A stretch of 5,822 nt of DNA, from assembly GCA_030038035.1 (NCBI GenBank), contig JASHPP010000628.1, positions 1-5,822 of the forward strand, written 5' to 3'. This document shows, piece after piece, positions 1-5,117 of this stretch; position 1 is the stretch's first letter; every line of letters starts with the position of its first letter. The DNA comes from Trebonia sp. (lineage in GTDB: Bacteria > Actinomycetota > Actinomycetes > Streptosporangiales > Streptosporangiaceae). The position numbers and the translations under genes are program-made. The notes beneath the pieces were generated by a model. That model did not search any database, was not told the origin of the DNA, and saw only the letters and a program-made list of their open reading frames with translations.

Positions 1-59
1 CGCAGCCACTAACTGTACCAAGACTCGCGACCGCCCGGACCAAAGCGCATATGCCCCTT

Positions 60-99
60 GGTTCCCGGCCGTTGCCAATGGGAAGATTGCCTGGGAACC
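60..99. repeat. Inverted repeat upstream of the small membrane protein gene
   Basis: GGTTCCC at 60-66 is the perfect reverse complement of GGGAACC at 93-99, separated by 26 nt. In RNA the stem could gain a G-U and a G-C pair inside. GGAACCC also recurs directly at 94-100 and 112-118. It lies 34 nt before the start codon at 133, so it could be a leader hairpin or a protein-binding site. No -10/-35 pair could be assigned around it, so the role is open. Confidence 0.35.
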
Positions 100-132
100 C
101 AGACGACGGAAGGAACCCCTGGGAGGGCCGCA

Positions 133-474
133 ATGGCAGGCGACATCCATACCGGCGGGAACAGAAACTTTCCGCTCGTTTCGCTTAACTCAGACGGGCG
201 ACCGCACCCGCTGCTGAACGCACTCACCATCTTCACGCTGGTCGTCGGCCTCGCATCGTTCGTACTCGGCCTGGTCATCAGGAACGTGCCTGGCGCATCC
301 GGGCTCGCCTGGGCGATCGCGACCGCGGCCACCGGCCTCTCGGCCATGCTGATCGGGCTGTTCACCCAGATGGTCTCGGCGACCCGCGAGCAGCGAATCC
401 TGGTCGTCACCGGGATCATCGCGGGTTTCGTCGGCCTGGCTCTCGGCCTGGCGCACGGCGGCTTCTCCGGATAA
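133..474 (+). CDS. Small three-helix membrane protein, unknown function
   Basis: A 113-residue protein that is almost all membrane. After a polar N-terminus of about 27 residues come three hydrophobic segments, at roughly residues 28-49, 56-79 and 88-107. A short basic loop with the motif MVSATREQR lies between the second and third, and the protein ends in a Gly-rich tail (LAHGGFSG). The frame is open from an ATG at 58, but the ATG at 133 is preferred. It has GGAGG at 122-126 with 6 nt spacing, and the extra 25 upstream residues do not look like a membrane protein N-terminus. It resembles small conserved actinobacterial membrane proteins, but I know no function for that group. It stands alone on the + strand and converges with the minus-strand cluster that ends at 536. 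Confidence 0.8.
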   Translation: MAGDIHTGGNRNFPLVSLNSDGRPHPLLNALTIFTLVVGLASFVLGLVIRNVPGASGLAWAIATAATGLSAMLIGLFTQMVSATREQRILVVTGIIAGFVGLALGLAHGGFSG

Positions 475-535
475 GGCCCGCCGGCGCACCACTAGACTCG
501 GCGCTGCTCGTTCTGGCGCTCCACAGAGACTGCTT

Positions 536-760
536 TCATGAGCCGTCTGGGTCGGCCTCACCCGGCATCAGGCACCCGCCGAGAAGCACGCGCAGGATCA
601 GGCTGTTCATGTCTTCCAGCCGCGCATGCACGCTGCCTCCGCTGGCCGGATTCAAGTCCAAGTCAATGCCGCCATGCTCATCTAGCATGACGGACGCCTC
701 GCCGCCATAACGCCTCTCGAGCATCGCGGCCAGCTGCTCATCCGGCGCAACTGGCTTCAT
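536..760 (-). CDS. Hypothetical 74-residue protein, last gene of the regulator cluster
   Basis: A small acidic protein that I do not recognise. It begins MKPVAPDEQLAAMLERRYGG and ends in the acidic tail GEADPDGS. No membrane segment, signal peptide or known motif is visible; the alternation of charged and aliphatic residues suggests a small soluble fold. The start is well supported. The ATG at 760 is preceded by GGAG (8 nt spacing) and overlaps the stop of the upstream gene as ATGA (757-760), the usual sign of translational coupling. It is therefore probably made together with the 94-residue protein, perhaps as a partner. It is the promoter-distal end of the five-gene cluster; no clear hairpin terminator follows in the 61 nt before the convergent gene end at 474. 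Confidence 0.68.
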   Translation of the reverse strand: MKPVAPDEQLAAMLERRYGGEASVMLDEHGGIDLDLNPASGGSVHARLEDMNSLILRVLLGGCLMPGEADPDGS

Positions 761-1041
761 GCTGATCGCTCCGCAGCGAAAGGCACCCAGGCAACCCGGC
801 CGTTGCGGCGGTCGGCCCGCCAGCCCTCGCCCGCGCGCCGGTAGCTATCGGCAAGCGTAGTAATCCCGAGCACGGCGAACGCCTTTTCCACCCGTGCGGC
901 GTTCGCCTGCCCGCTCGTAAGGCATGCTTCGGCGGCCTCACGGGCTCTCGTCTCGTCATCGGTAACGCCACGGAACTGTCCGGGCTCACACGCATCCCAT
1001 AGCCAGACAATCACGAGATCAGGTTGCCCGACGTGGCGCAA
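757..1041 (-). CDS. Conserved-looking small actinobacterial protein, unknown function
   Basis: A frame of up to 94 residues. The most recognisable stretch is VWLWDACEPGQFRGVTDDE, followed by an Ala/Arg-rich helical segment (EAAEACLTSGQANAARVEKA), then AGEGWRADRRNGRVAWVPF near the C-terminus. From memory, proteins of this type sit near HTH/DUF5753 regulators in actinomycetes and are annotated as hypothetical. The tryptophan-rich start and the GW...R.G.V.W.P ending suggest a compact beta fold, but this is inference. The start is uncertain: the longest frame uses TTG at 1041, and a GTG at 1014 would give 85 residues (VIVWLWD...). Neither has a clear Shine-Dalgarno sequence. It lies 36 nt after the regulator stop, in a gap with a perfect inverted repeat, and its stop overlaps the next start as ATGA. 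Confidence 0.7.
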   Translation of the reverse strand: MRHVGQPDLVIVWLWDACEPGQFRGVTDDETRAREAAEACLTSGQANAARVEKAFAVLGITTLADSYRRAGEGWRADRRNGRVAWVPFAAERSA

Positions 1042-1054
1042 TCAGGAAAGATGG

Positions 1055-1077
1055 ATTGCGGCAATTTGCGCCGCAAT
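1055..1077. repeat. Perfect 8-bp inverted repeat between regulator and next gene
   Basis: ATTGCGGC (1055-1062) and GCCGCAAT (1070-1077) are perfect reverse complements around a 7-nt spacer. The right arm abuts the stop codon of the regulator gene (1078-1080). In RNA it would form a GC-rich hairpin followed by CCATCTTTCC rather than a U tract, so it is a poor intrinsic terminator. The arms resemble the TATTGCGCAC repeat upstream of the first gene of the cluster, so an operator for the encoded HTH protein is as likely as an attenuating or mRNA-stabilising hairpin. Confidence 0.5.
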
Positions 1078-1929
1078 TCAACCTAGTGCGCTGATGGCAT
1101 CGGTGATGAGCACTCGGGCCTCAGCACCGTAGACTGCCAGCCCCGCCAGGCGATCGAACGCTCGCAGATAGACGACGACATCGCCCGGCGCGGTGACGGT
1201 GACCTGGGCTGACAGCAGCTCGACGTGGACCCGGGCGTCATCGAAGGCGTTGAATGCTTCCAGCGTCCACATCGGGCGCGCTTGTGCTGTGAACGGGATG
1301 ACGCCGAACTTCACCTGCGGGAGCGCGGTAGCACTCAGCAGTTGTCCGAGCTGTGCAAGCATGACCTCGCTGCCCCCCACCCGGTATCGCAGGACGGATT
1401 CTTCGACCAGGATCGCGAAACGGCGGCTCTCAGAGTTCAGTATGCGGTTGCGGTTCATACGCGCACGGACGGCCTCTTCCACGTCGTCCGGAGTGCCCTG
1501 GAAGGCAGTGATAGCAGACATCAGGGCGGTTGCGTACCCGCGGGTCTGGAGGAATCCTGGCACAACCGTAGAGCAGTAGACCTTGAATACCCGGGTGCGC
1601 TCGTATAGTGTTCCGCGGGCCTCTTGGAGGCGGCGCATGCCGGTACGGTGCAACCGTCGCCATTCCTGGTACATCGAGTCGGCCGCCCGGGATGCCGCGA
1701 TCAGGTCTACCGCCTGGTCGGGAAGCAGGCAGACCTGGCACCAGACCCTGATGTCGGAGTCGCTCGGCGTCTGCTTGGCCGATTCGATGCGACTGGTCTT
1801 CGCCTCGTGCCAGCCCGCAGCCGCCGACAGCGCCTTCCCGGTCAGCTCGGCATCCAGCCTGATGTCGCGCAGCCGGTCGGCCAGCTCCTGCCGAGCCCGC
1901 TGCACGCTTGACGAAGGTGAGATAGGCAC
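1078..1929 (-). CDS. XRE-type HTH regulator with C-terminal DUF5753 domain
   Basis: A 283-residue DNA-binding protein of the large actinobacterial HTH/DUF5753 class (also named Scr1 family TA-system antitoxin-like regulators). A lambda-repressor-type helix-turn-helix lies at about residues 12-69: LADRLRDIRLDAELTGKALS, then GWHEAKTSRIE as the recognition helix region. The DUF5753 region covers about 105-280 and shows family signatures: RVFKVYCSTVVPGFLQTRGYA (110-131), the basic RARMNRNRIL stretch, and EESVLRYRVGG. Length is usual for the class. The start is GTG at 1929, 15 nt after the stop of the DUF6879 gene; no strong ribosome binding site is seen, so coupled translation is plausible. Family members are thought to control neighbouring small genes and development or antibiotic production. 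Here the usual DUF397 partner is missing. Autoregulation through the TTGCG-type repeats is inferred, not shown. Confidence 0.92.
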   Translation of the reverse strand: MPISPSSSVQRARQELADRLRDIRLDAELTGKALSAAAGWHEAKTSRIESAKQTPSDSDIRVWCQVCLLPDQAVDLIAASRAADSMYQEWRRLHRTGMRRLQEARGTLYERTRVFKVYCSTVVPGFLQTRGYATALMSAITAFQGTPDDVEEAVRARMNRNRILNSESRRFAILVEESVLRYRVGGSEVMLAQLGQLLSATALPQVKFGVIPFTAQARPMWTLEAFNAFDDARVHVELLSAQVTVTAPGDVVVYLRAFDRLAGLAVYGAEARVLITDAISALG

Positions 1930-1944
1930 TGTTCGCCGCGAACG

Positions 1945-2454
1945 TCAGATGGGCTTGTAGTCGGTGTGCGGGATCGCGCGTTCCCAGACGGCATCGAAGG
2001 CTTCAGCGCAGGCGCTGACCACGCCAGGGTCTTCTGACAGTTCATGTTCAAGGAAGGTGCCGTCGCCCGCGAAGTAGCCGAACCGGATCAGCCGGCTGTC
2101 CAGGACCCAGAAGTCGTTGGCGGGTATGAGCAGTTCGCGTGCCAGCCTCCGCGGCAGCCAGCGCACATCCTCGCCCGCCGCAATGTTCGTGCCGCTTGTC
2201 ATCTCATGCTCGTAGCGGATGAACGGCGCGAGCGGTTCCGACACCACCCTGGCCCGACGGAACCCGATGCCCCTTGCTGCGTGGGCCCGTACCAGCGCGT
2301 GCCAGTCTGGAAGCTCTGGCTCGTGCACTGGCCTGCCTGCCAGCCAGCTCCGGTACAGCGGGTCGTCAGGCGTGTACGCGTCCCTCGTTTCCAGATGCAC
2401 CGCCGAGGTCGTCGTTGCTGCGATCAACTCGCGGAAGGGCGGCACCATAGCCAT
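1945..2454 (-). CDS. DUF6879 family protein
   Basis: A 169-residue soluble protein that matches the DUF6879 pattern throughout. It has an N-terminal AVHLETRDAY (18-27), a W..LV.AHAARGI segment (51-63) and RRARVVSEPLAPFIRYEHEM (66-85). NIAAGEDVRWLPR (90-102) follows, then PANDFWVLDSRLIRF (111-125), and DP.VV...A.AFDAVWERAIPH with a C-terminal YKPI. The family has no established biochemical role; its genes are very often next to HTH/DUF5753 regulators in actinomycetes, as here, so it is probably a partner or output of that regulator. The start at ATG 2454 has GGAGG (complement at 2461-2465) with 6 nt spacing. The gene overlaps the end of the preceding frame by 89 nt and stops 15 nt before the regulator start, so all are probably on one mRNA. 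Confidence 0.9.
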   Translation of the reverse strand: MAMVPPFRELIAATTTSAVHLETRDAYTPDDPLYRSWLAGRPVHEPELPDWHALVRAHAARGIGFRRARVVSEPLAPFIRYEHEMTSGTNIAAGEDVRWLPRRLARELLIPANDFWVLDSRLIRFGYFAGDGTFLEHELSEDPGVVSACAEAFDAVWERAIPHTDYKPI

Positions 2455-2671
2455 TCACAGCCTCCAGGAGGATCTCACGCATTCTCGCCGGAAGCCTGAC
2501 CACCGACTCGTCGTCAGCGATCGGGCTGTAACCAGCAATGTCCGCGAGCGTATCCGGGTTGGTGACCATCCACCCCTGAAGCAGGAAGTCGCCGGTCTCC
2601 TCATCGATGAAAACCGCCGGGCAGTTGTCGCCGCCAGTGTCCGGGTCGATGCCCACAAAGCGTAGCGCCAC
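2366..2671 (-). CDS. Small conserved actinobacterial protein, first gene of the regulator cluster
   Basis: A 101-residue protein. Its first 73 residues look like a compact conserved domain: FVGIDPDTGGDNCPAVFIDE (5-24), TGDFLLQGWMV (26-36), then PIADDESVVRLPARMREILLEA (50-71). From memory such proteins commonly precede DUF6879 genes in actinomycetes and have no assigned function. The GTG start at 2671 is strongly supported by AAGGAG ending 6 nt upstream. From about residue 73 on, the frame overlaps the DUF6879 gene, and the last 28 residues (Gly/Asn/Asp-rich, ending GRVHA) look like unselected tail sequence. The DUF6879 ribosome binding site lies inside its codons for LEAV, so translation of the two is probably linked. 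It is the promoter-proximal gene, just downstream of the tandem repeat at 2693-2712. Confidence 0.8.
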   Translation of the reverse strand: MALRFVGIDPDTGGDNCPAVFIDEETGDFLLQGWMVTNPDTLADIAGYSPIADDESVVRLPARMREILLEAVNGYGAALPRVDRSNDDLGGASGNEGRVHA

Positions 2672-2692
2672 GAGATGCTCCTTGGCTCGCCG

Positions 2693-2712
2693 TATTGCGC
2701 ACTATTGCACAC
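2693..2712. repeat. Tandem 10-bp repeat, candidate operator
   Basis: TATTGCGCAC (2693-2702) is followed directly by TATTGCACAC (2703-2712), 9 of 10 identical, one helical turn each. A looser third copy, TTTTGCGCGC, lies at 2720-2729. The pair is 21 nt upstream of the first start codon of the cluster and covers the predicted transcription start. This position suits a repressor site for the encoded HTH protein; binding is inferred. Confidence 0.5.
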
Positions 2713-2746
2713 CATCGACTTTTGCGCGCTTAAGCCGATACGTCAA
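2711..2746 (-). promoter_or_regulatory. Candidate promoter of the five-gene cluster
   Basis: On the minus strand TTGACG (complement of 2741-2746) is a near-consensus -35 box. After 17 nt comes AAAAGT (complement of 2718-2723), a weak -10 that keeps A at the second and T at the last position. This would start transcription near 2711, at the edge of the tandem TATTGCRCAC repeat and about 40 nt before the GTG start at 2671. The -35 is convincing; the -10 is poor, as expected if the promoter is weak or regulated. Confidence 0.4.
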
Positions 2747-2777
2747 GCGACCTGTGGCATGCCGTCCGGGTGATCAT

Positions 2778-2812
2778 GAAGACCGGCCCCTCTTGTTAGC
2801 GGTCTTCGGACC
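2778..2812. repeat. Inverted repeat and nested TTCG hairpin in the divergent intergenic region
   Basis: GAAGACCG (2778-2785) pairs perfectly with CGGTCTTC (2800-2807) across a 14-nt spacer. The right arm also belongs to a second, mutually exclusive hairpin: GGTC-TTCG-GACC at 2801-2812, with a UUCG-type loop. It lies between the divergent starts of the cluster (2671) and the endonuclease gene (2915). No T tract follows, so a terminator is not supported; the role is unknown. Confidence 0.3.
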
Positions 2813-2878
2813 TCGTAGTCGATTGCCCCGATTTTTCACGTCGGCCATCTTATTCGATAAACATGCATGACCAAGCAT

Positions 2879-2915
2879 ATGAACTACGTTGCCAACCTGG
2901 ACTAGGCTGTGGGCA
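2879..2915 (+). promoter_or_regulatory. Candidate leaderless promoter of the endonuclease IV gene
   Basis: TAGGCT at 2903-2908 fits the actinobacterial -10 pattern TANNNT, and exactly 6 nt separate it from the ATG at 2915. That spacing puts the transcription start on the A of the start codon, the arrangement of leaderless actinobacterial mRNAs. No Shine-Dalgarno sequence is present, which agrees. The -35 is weak: ATGAAC at 2879-2884 with an 18-nt spacer keeps only the TGA core. Confidence 0.5.
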
Positions 2916-3709
2916 TGGTGCGCATCGGGGGCCATTTCCACGCCGACGACCCGCTGGCGGAGGCGATCGCGTGCGACGCGCGGATCGCGCAGTTCTTCCT
3001 CGGTGACCCGCAGGGGTGGCAGGGACCGGTGATCCCGGGCGGCGACCCGGGTGCCGTCGCCGCCGGGTACGCCGCGGCGGACGTGCAGGTGTACATCCAC
3101 GCGCCCTACGTGATCAACGTGGCGACCACCAACAACCGCATCAGGATCCCCTCGCGCAAGCTGCTCGACCAGCAGCTGCGGGCGGCCGCGTCGGTGGGGG
3201 CGAAGGGGCTGATCGTGCACGGCGGGCACGTCACCTCGGGCGTGGAGCCCGAGGCAGGCCTGGAGAACTGGCGCAAGGCGGTCGAGCGTATCGAGCGCCC
3301 GCTGCCGATGCTCATCGAGAACACGGCGGGCGGCGCCGGCGCGATGGCCAGGTCGCTCGACGCCATCGCGCGGCTGTGGGACGCGGTCGCCGGCGCCGCG
3401 CCTGACGGCGGCGAGATCGGATTCTGCCTGGACACCTGTCACGCGTACTCGGCGGGCATCGACCTCGCCGAGGCGGTCGACCGGATCAAGGCGATCACCG
3501 GCCGGATCGACCTGGTGCACTGCAACAACTCCCGTGACGAGTTCGGCTCGGGCGCCGACAGGCACGCGAACTTCGACTCGGGGACGATCGACCCCGCGGT
3601 GCTGCTCGACGTGGTGCGCGCCGCCGGCGCGCCGGTGATCTGCGAAACGCCCGGGGCGGGGCTGGCCGCGGATATCGGCTGGCTGCGGGATAAGCTCGCG
3701 GACGCCTGA
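2915..3709 (+). CDS. nfo: Deoxyribonuclease IV (endonuclease IV-type AP endonuclease)
   Basis: A 264-residue TIM-barrel metal-dependent AP endonuclease of base excision repair. It cuts DNA 5' of abasic sites and can remove blocking 3' ends, leaving a 3'-OH for repair synthesis. All nine residues equivalent to the tri-zinc ligands of E. coli Nfo are visible, counting from the ATG at 2915: His62 (IHAPY), His102 (VHGGH), Glu135 (IENTAGG), Asp173 and His176 (LDTCHAYSAG), His202 (VHCNNS), Asp215 and His217 (GADRHANFDSG) and Glu244 (CETPG). It is slightly shorter than E. coli Nfo (285 residues), as is usual in this actinobacterial subgroup. A GTG at 2909 would add two residues, but it leaves only the -10 box immediately upstream; the ATG fits a leaderless start. 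The gene is monocistronic and converges on the glycosyltransferase gene, whose frame runs through its last 271 nt in antisense. Confidence 0.93.
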   Translation: MVRIGGHFHADDPLAEAIACDARIAQFFLGDPQGWQGPVIPGGDPGAVAAGYAAADVQVYIHAPYVINVATTNNRIRIPSRKLLDQQLRAAASVGAKGLIVHGGHVTSGVEPEAGLENWRKAVERIERPLPMLIENTAGGAGAMARSLDAIARLWDAVAGAAPDGGEIGFCLDTCHAYSAGIDLAEAVDRIKAITGRIDLVHCNNSRDEFGSGADRHANFDSGTIDPAVLLDVVRAAGAPVICETPGAGLAADIGWLRDKLADA

Positions 3710-5109
3710 GCGGGACGCCGCGCACCCCGCTGCCAGCCGAGCACGAGCCGGTCCGGCGCGCCGTCGAGGACGCCTCCCGCGGGATCGTCGCGACCGGAAA
3801 GACGCACCACGTCCCGTTCCGGGTGGAGGACGTCGATCACCACGAAGCCGCAGACCAGGCCGACGGTGAGGAATCGCGCGAGCAGGGTGACGAAGTACCA
3901 CCCCGGGGTGATCCCCGCGTACCCCGGCTGGCCGGGGGCGGTGTAAAGGTAGACGAAGTAGCCCCAGATGCCGAAGAAGTAGGCGACCTCGCCGAGCTGC
4001 CACAGCAGGTACGGCCAGAGCCGCGGCCGGGCCAGCACGGCGAACGGCACCAGCCAGATCACGTACTGCGGTGACCACACCTTGTTCAGCATCAGGAACG
4101 CGGCGAGCAGCAGGAAGCACAGCTGCGGCAGCCGCGGTCTGCGCGGCGCGGCGAAGGCGAGCACGGCGATCGCCAGGCAGGCGACCCCGAAGCATGCCGT
4201 CGACACCAGGTTCAGCTGGCCGATGGAGGGGTTGCCGAGCACCGGGACGTTGTAGTGCTCGAACAGGTACCAGATGGACCCCCAGTCGGCCCCGCGGTCC
4301 TTGCTGAACACGTAGAACCACGCCCAGCCTGACGGCGCGGCGATCATCACCGGCACGTTGACCACCAGCCAGGCGGCCGCGCCTGCGGCGAAGGCTTTCG
4401 CGAAGGCGCGCAGCTGGCCGGTCCGCAGGCACAGCAGGAGCAGCGGCCCGAAGACCACGATCGGGTAGAACTTGGCCGCCACCGCCAGGCCGAGCAGTAC
4501 CCCCGCCCAGATGCCGCGGCGCGCCGCCCAGGCCGCGATCCCGAGCGCGGTCAGGGCCAGCGCCATCAGGTCCCAGTTGATGAACGCGGACAGGATCAGC
4601 GCCGGGGACAACGCCACCATCAGCGCCTGCCAGCGCGCGCCCGGGCCGGCCGCGCGGGCGGTCGCGAGCACCCCCGCCACCAGGCACGCGGCGAGCAGCA
4701 CCACCGTGACGTCGAAGAACTCCCGGCCCCTGATCACCTGGCTGACGTTCCTGACCAGCCAGGCCGCGGCCTCCATCGCGGCGCCGATCAGCACCGGGTA
4801 CTCTACGGGGTGGCCGGTGTAGGGAACCTTTCCCGCCGCCAGGCCCTCGGTGTAGTACAGCGGGTAGATGTCGGTGTAACAGGCGTCCTGGAACTGCTTG
4901 GGGTAGTAATTCCAGGCTCCGGACCGGCACGGCGCCTTCTCCGCGAACGCGAGCACCGCGGCGAGCACGGACGCCGCGAGGAGCACGCCGGTACTGCCGA
5001 GGGCGGCCGCGAGCCTGAAGGGACCGGGACGGGCGGGGCGCTCCTCCCACGCCCAGGTCACCTCGTGATGGTCATCGGGCGGGAGAGCGCCCTGGCGGGC
5101 GTCTTTCAC
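3439..5109 (-). CDS. GT87-type integral membrane glycosyltransferase with run-on C-terminus
   Basis: A polytopic GT-C fold enzyme of the GT87 (DUF2029) family, which transfers mannose or related sugars from polyprenyl-phosphate donors outside the membrane. With GTG 5109 as start it is 556 residues. Family signs in order are: CYTDIYPLYYTEGLAAGKVPY (about 77-97, with the probable catalytic Asp in YTDI), EYPVLIGA, INWDLMALALTALGIAAW (177-194), AKFYPIVVFGPLLLL, KDRGADWGSIWYLFEHY (270-286) and LNKVWSPQYVIWLVPFAVL (341-359). About ten or more hydrophobic helices are visible. The GTG lies 8 nt after the penicillin-binding protein stop; a TTG at 5163 would add 18 residues and overlap that gene. The expected family ending (DDPAGGVLDGAPDRLVLGW) falls near residue 460. 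The last 90 or so residues are Ser/Ala/Arg-rich antisense of nfo and are probably not a conserved domain. Substrate is unknown. Confidence 0.87.
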   Translation of the reverse strand: MKDARQGALPPDDHHEVTWAWEERPARPGPFRLAAALGSTGVLLAASVLAAVLAFAEKAPCRSGAWNYYPKQFQDACYTDIYPLYYTEGLAAGKVPYTGHPVEYPVLIGAAMEAAAWLVRNVSQVIRGREFFDVTVVLLAACLVAGVLATARAAGPGARWQALMVALSPALILSAFINWDLMALALTALGIAAWAARRGIWAGVLLGLAVAAKFYPIVVFGPLLLLCLRTGQLRAFAKAFAAGAAAWLVVNVPVMIAAPSGWAWFYVFSKDRGADWGSIWYLFEHYNVPVLGNPSIGQLNLVSTACFGVACLAIAVLAFAAPRRPRLPQLCFLLLAAFLMLNKVWSPQYVIWLVPFAVLARPRLWPYLLWQLGEVAYFFGIWGYFVYLYTAPGQPGYAGITPGWYFVTLLARFLTVGLVCGFVVIDVLHPERDVVRLSGRDDPAGGVLDGAPDRLVLGWQRGARRPAQASASLSRSQPISAASPAPGVSQITGAPAARTTSSSTAGSIVPESKFACLSAPEPNSSRELLQCTRSIRPVIALIRSTASARSMPAEYA

Positions 5110-5117
5110 CCAACCAT

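Noticed and set aside
475..535. Terminator between the convergent gene ends
   Set aside because: Only direct GGCGCT repeats were found; no stable inverted repeat is visible.
738..1010. A 90-residue minus-strand frame and the 103- to 128-residue frames inside the regulator gene
   Set aside because: Arg/Pro/Gly-rich translations in alternative frames of well-supported genes; no ribosome binding sites or recognisable motifs.
1042..1077. Intrinsic terminator after the regulator gene
   Set aside because: The hairpin is perfect but is followed by CCATCTTTCC, not a U tract, and two closely spaced genes continue downstream.
2455..2715. An 86-residue minus-strand frame starting at the ATG inside the tandem repeat region
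   Set aside because: It overlaps the conserved small protein gene in another frame, has no ribosome binding site, and its start lies in the candidate operator.
2881..2892. A GAAC...GTT element resembling an actinobacterial SOS box just upstream of nfo
   Set aside because: The half-sites are GAAC and GTTG with 3 nt between them instead of the 4 nt of the GAAC-N4-GTTC pattern, and the second half-site does not match.
2774..5050. A 758-residue open frame on the minus strand spanning the GT87 and nfo region
   Set aside because: Its translation is Arg/Ala/Gly/Pro-rich low complexity with no family signs. It is frame-shifted against the clear GT87 protein and antisense to nfo; long shadow frames are normal in DNA this GC-rich.
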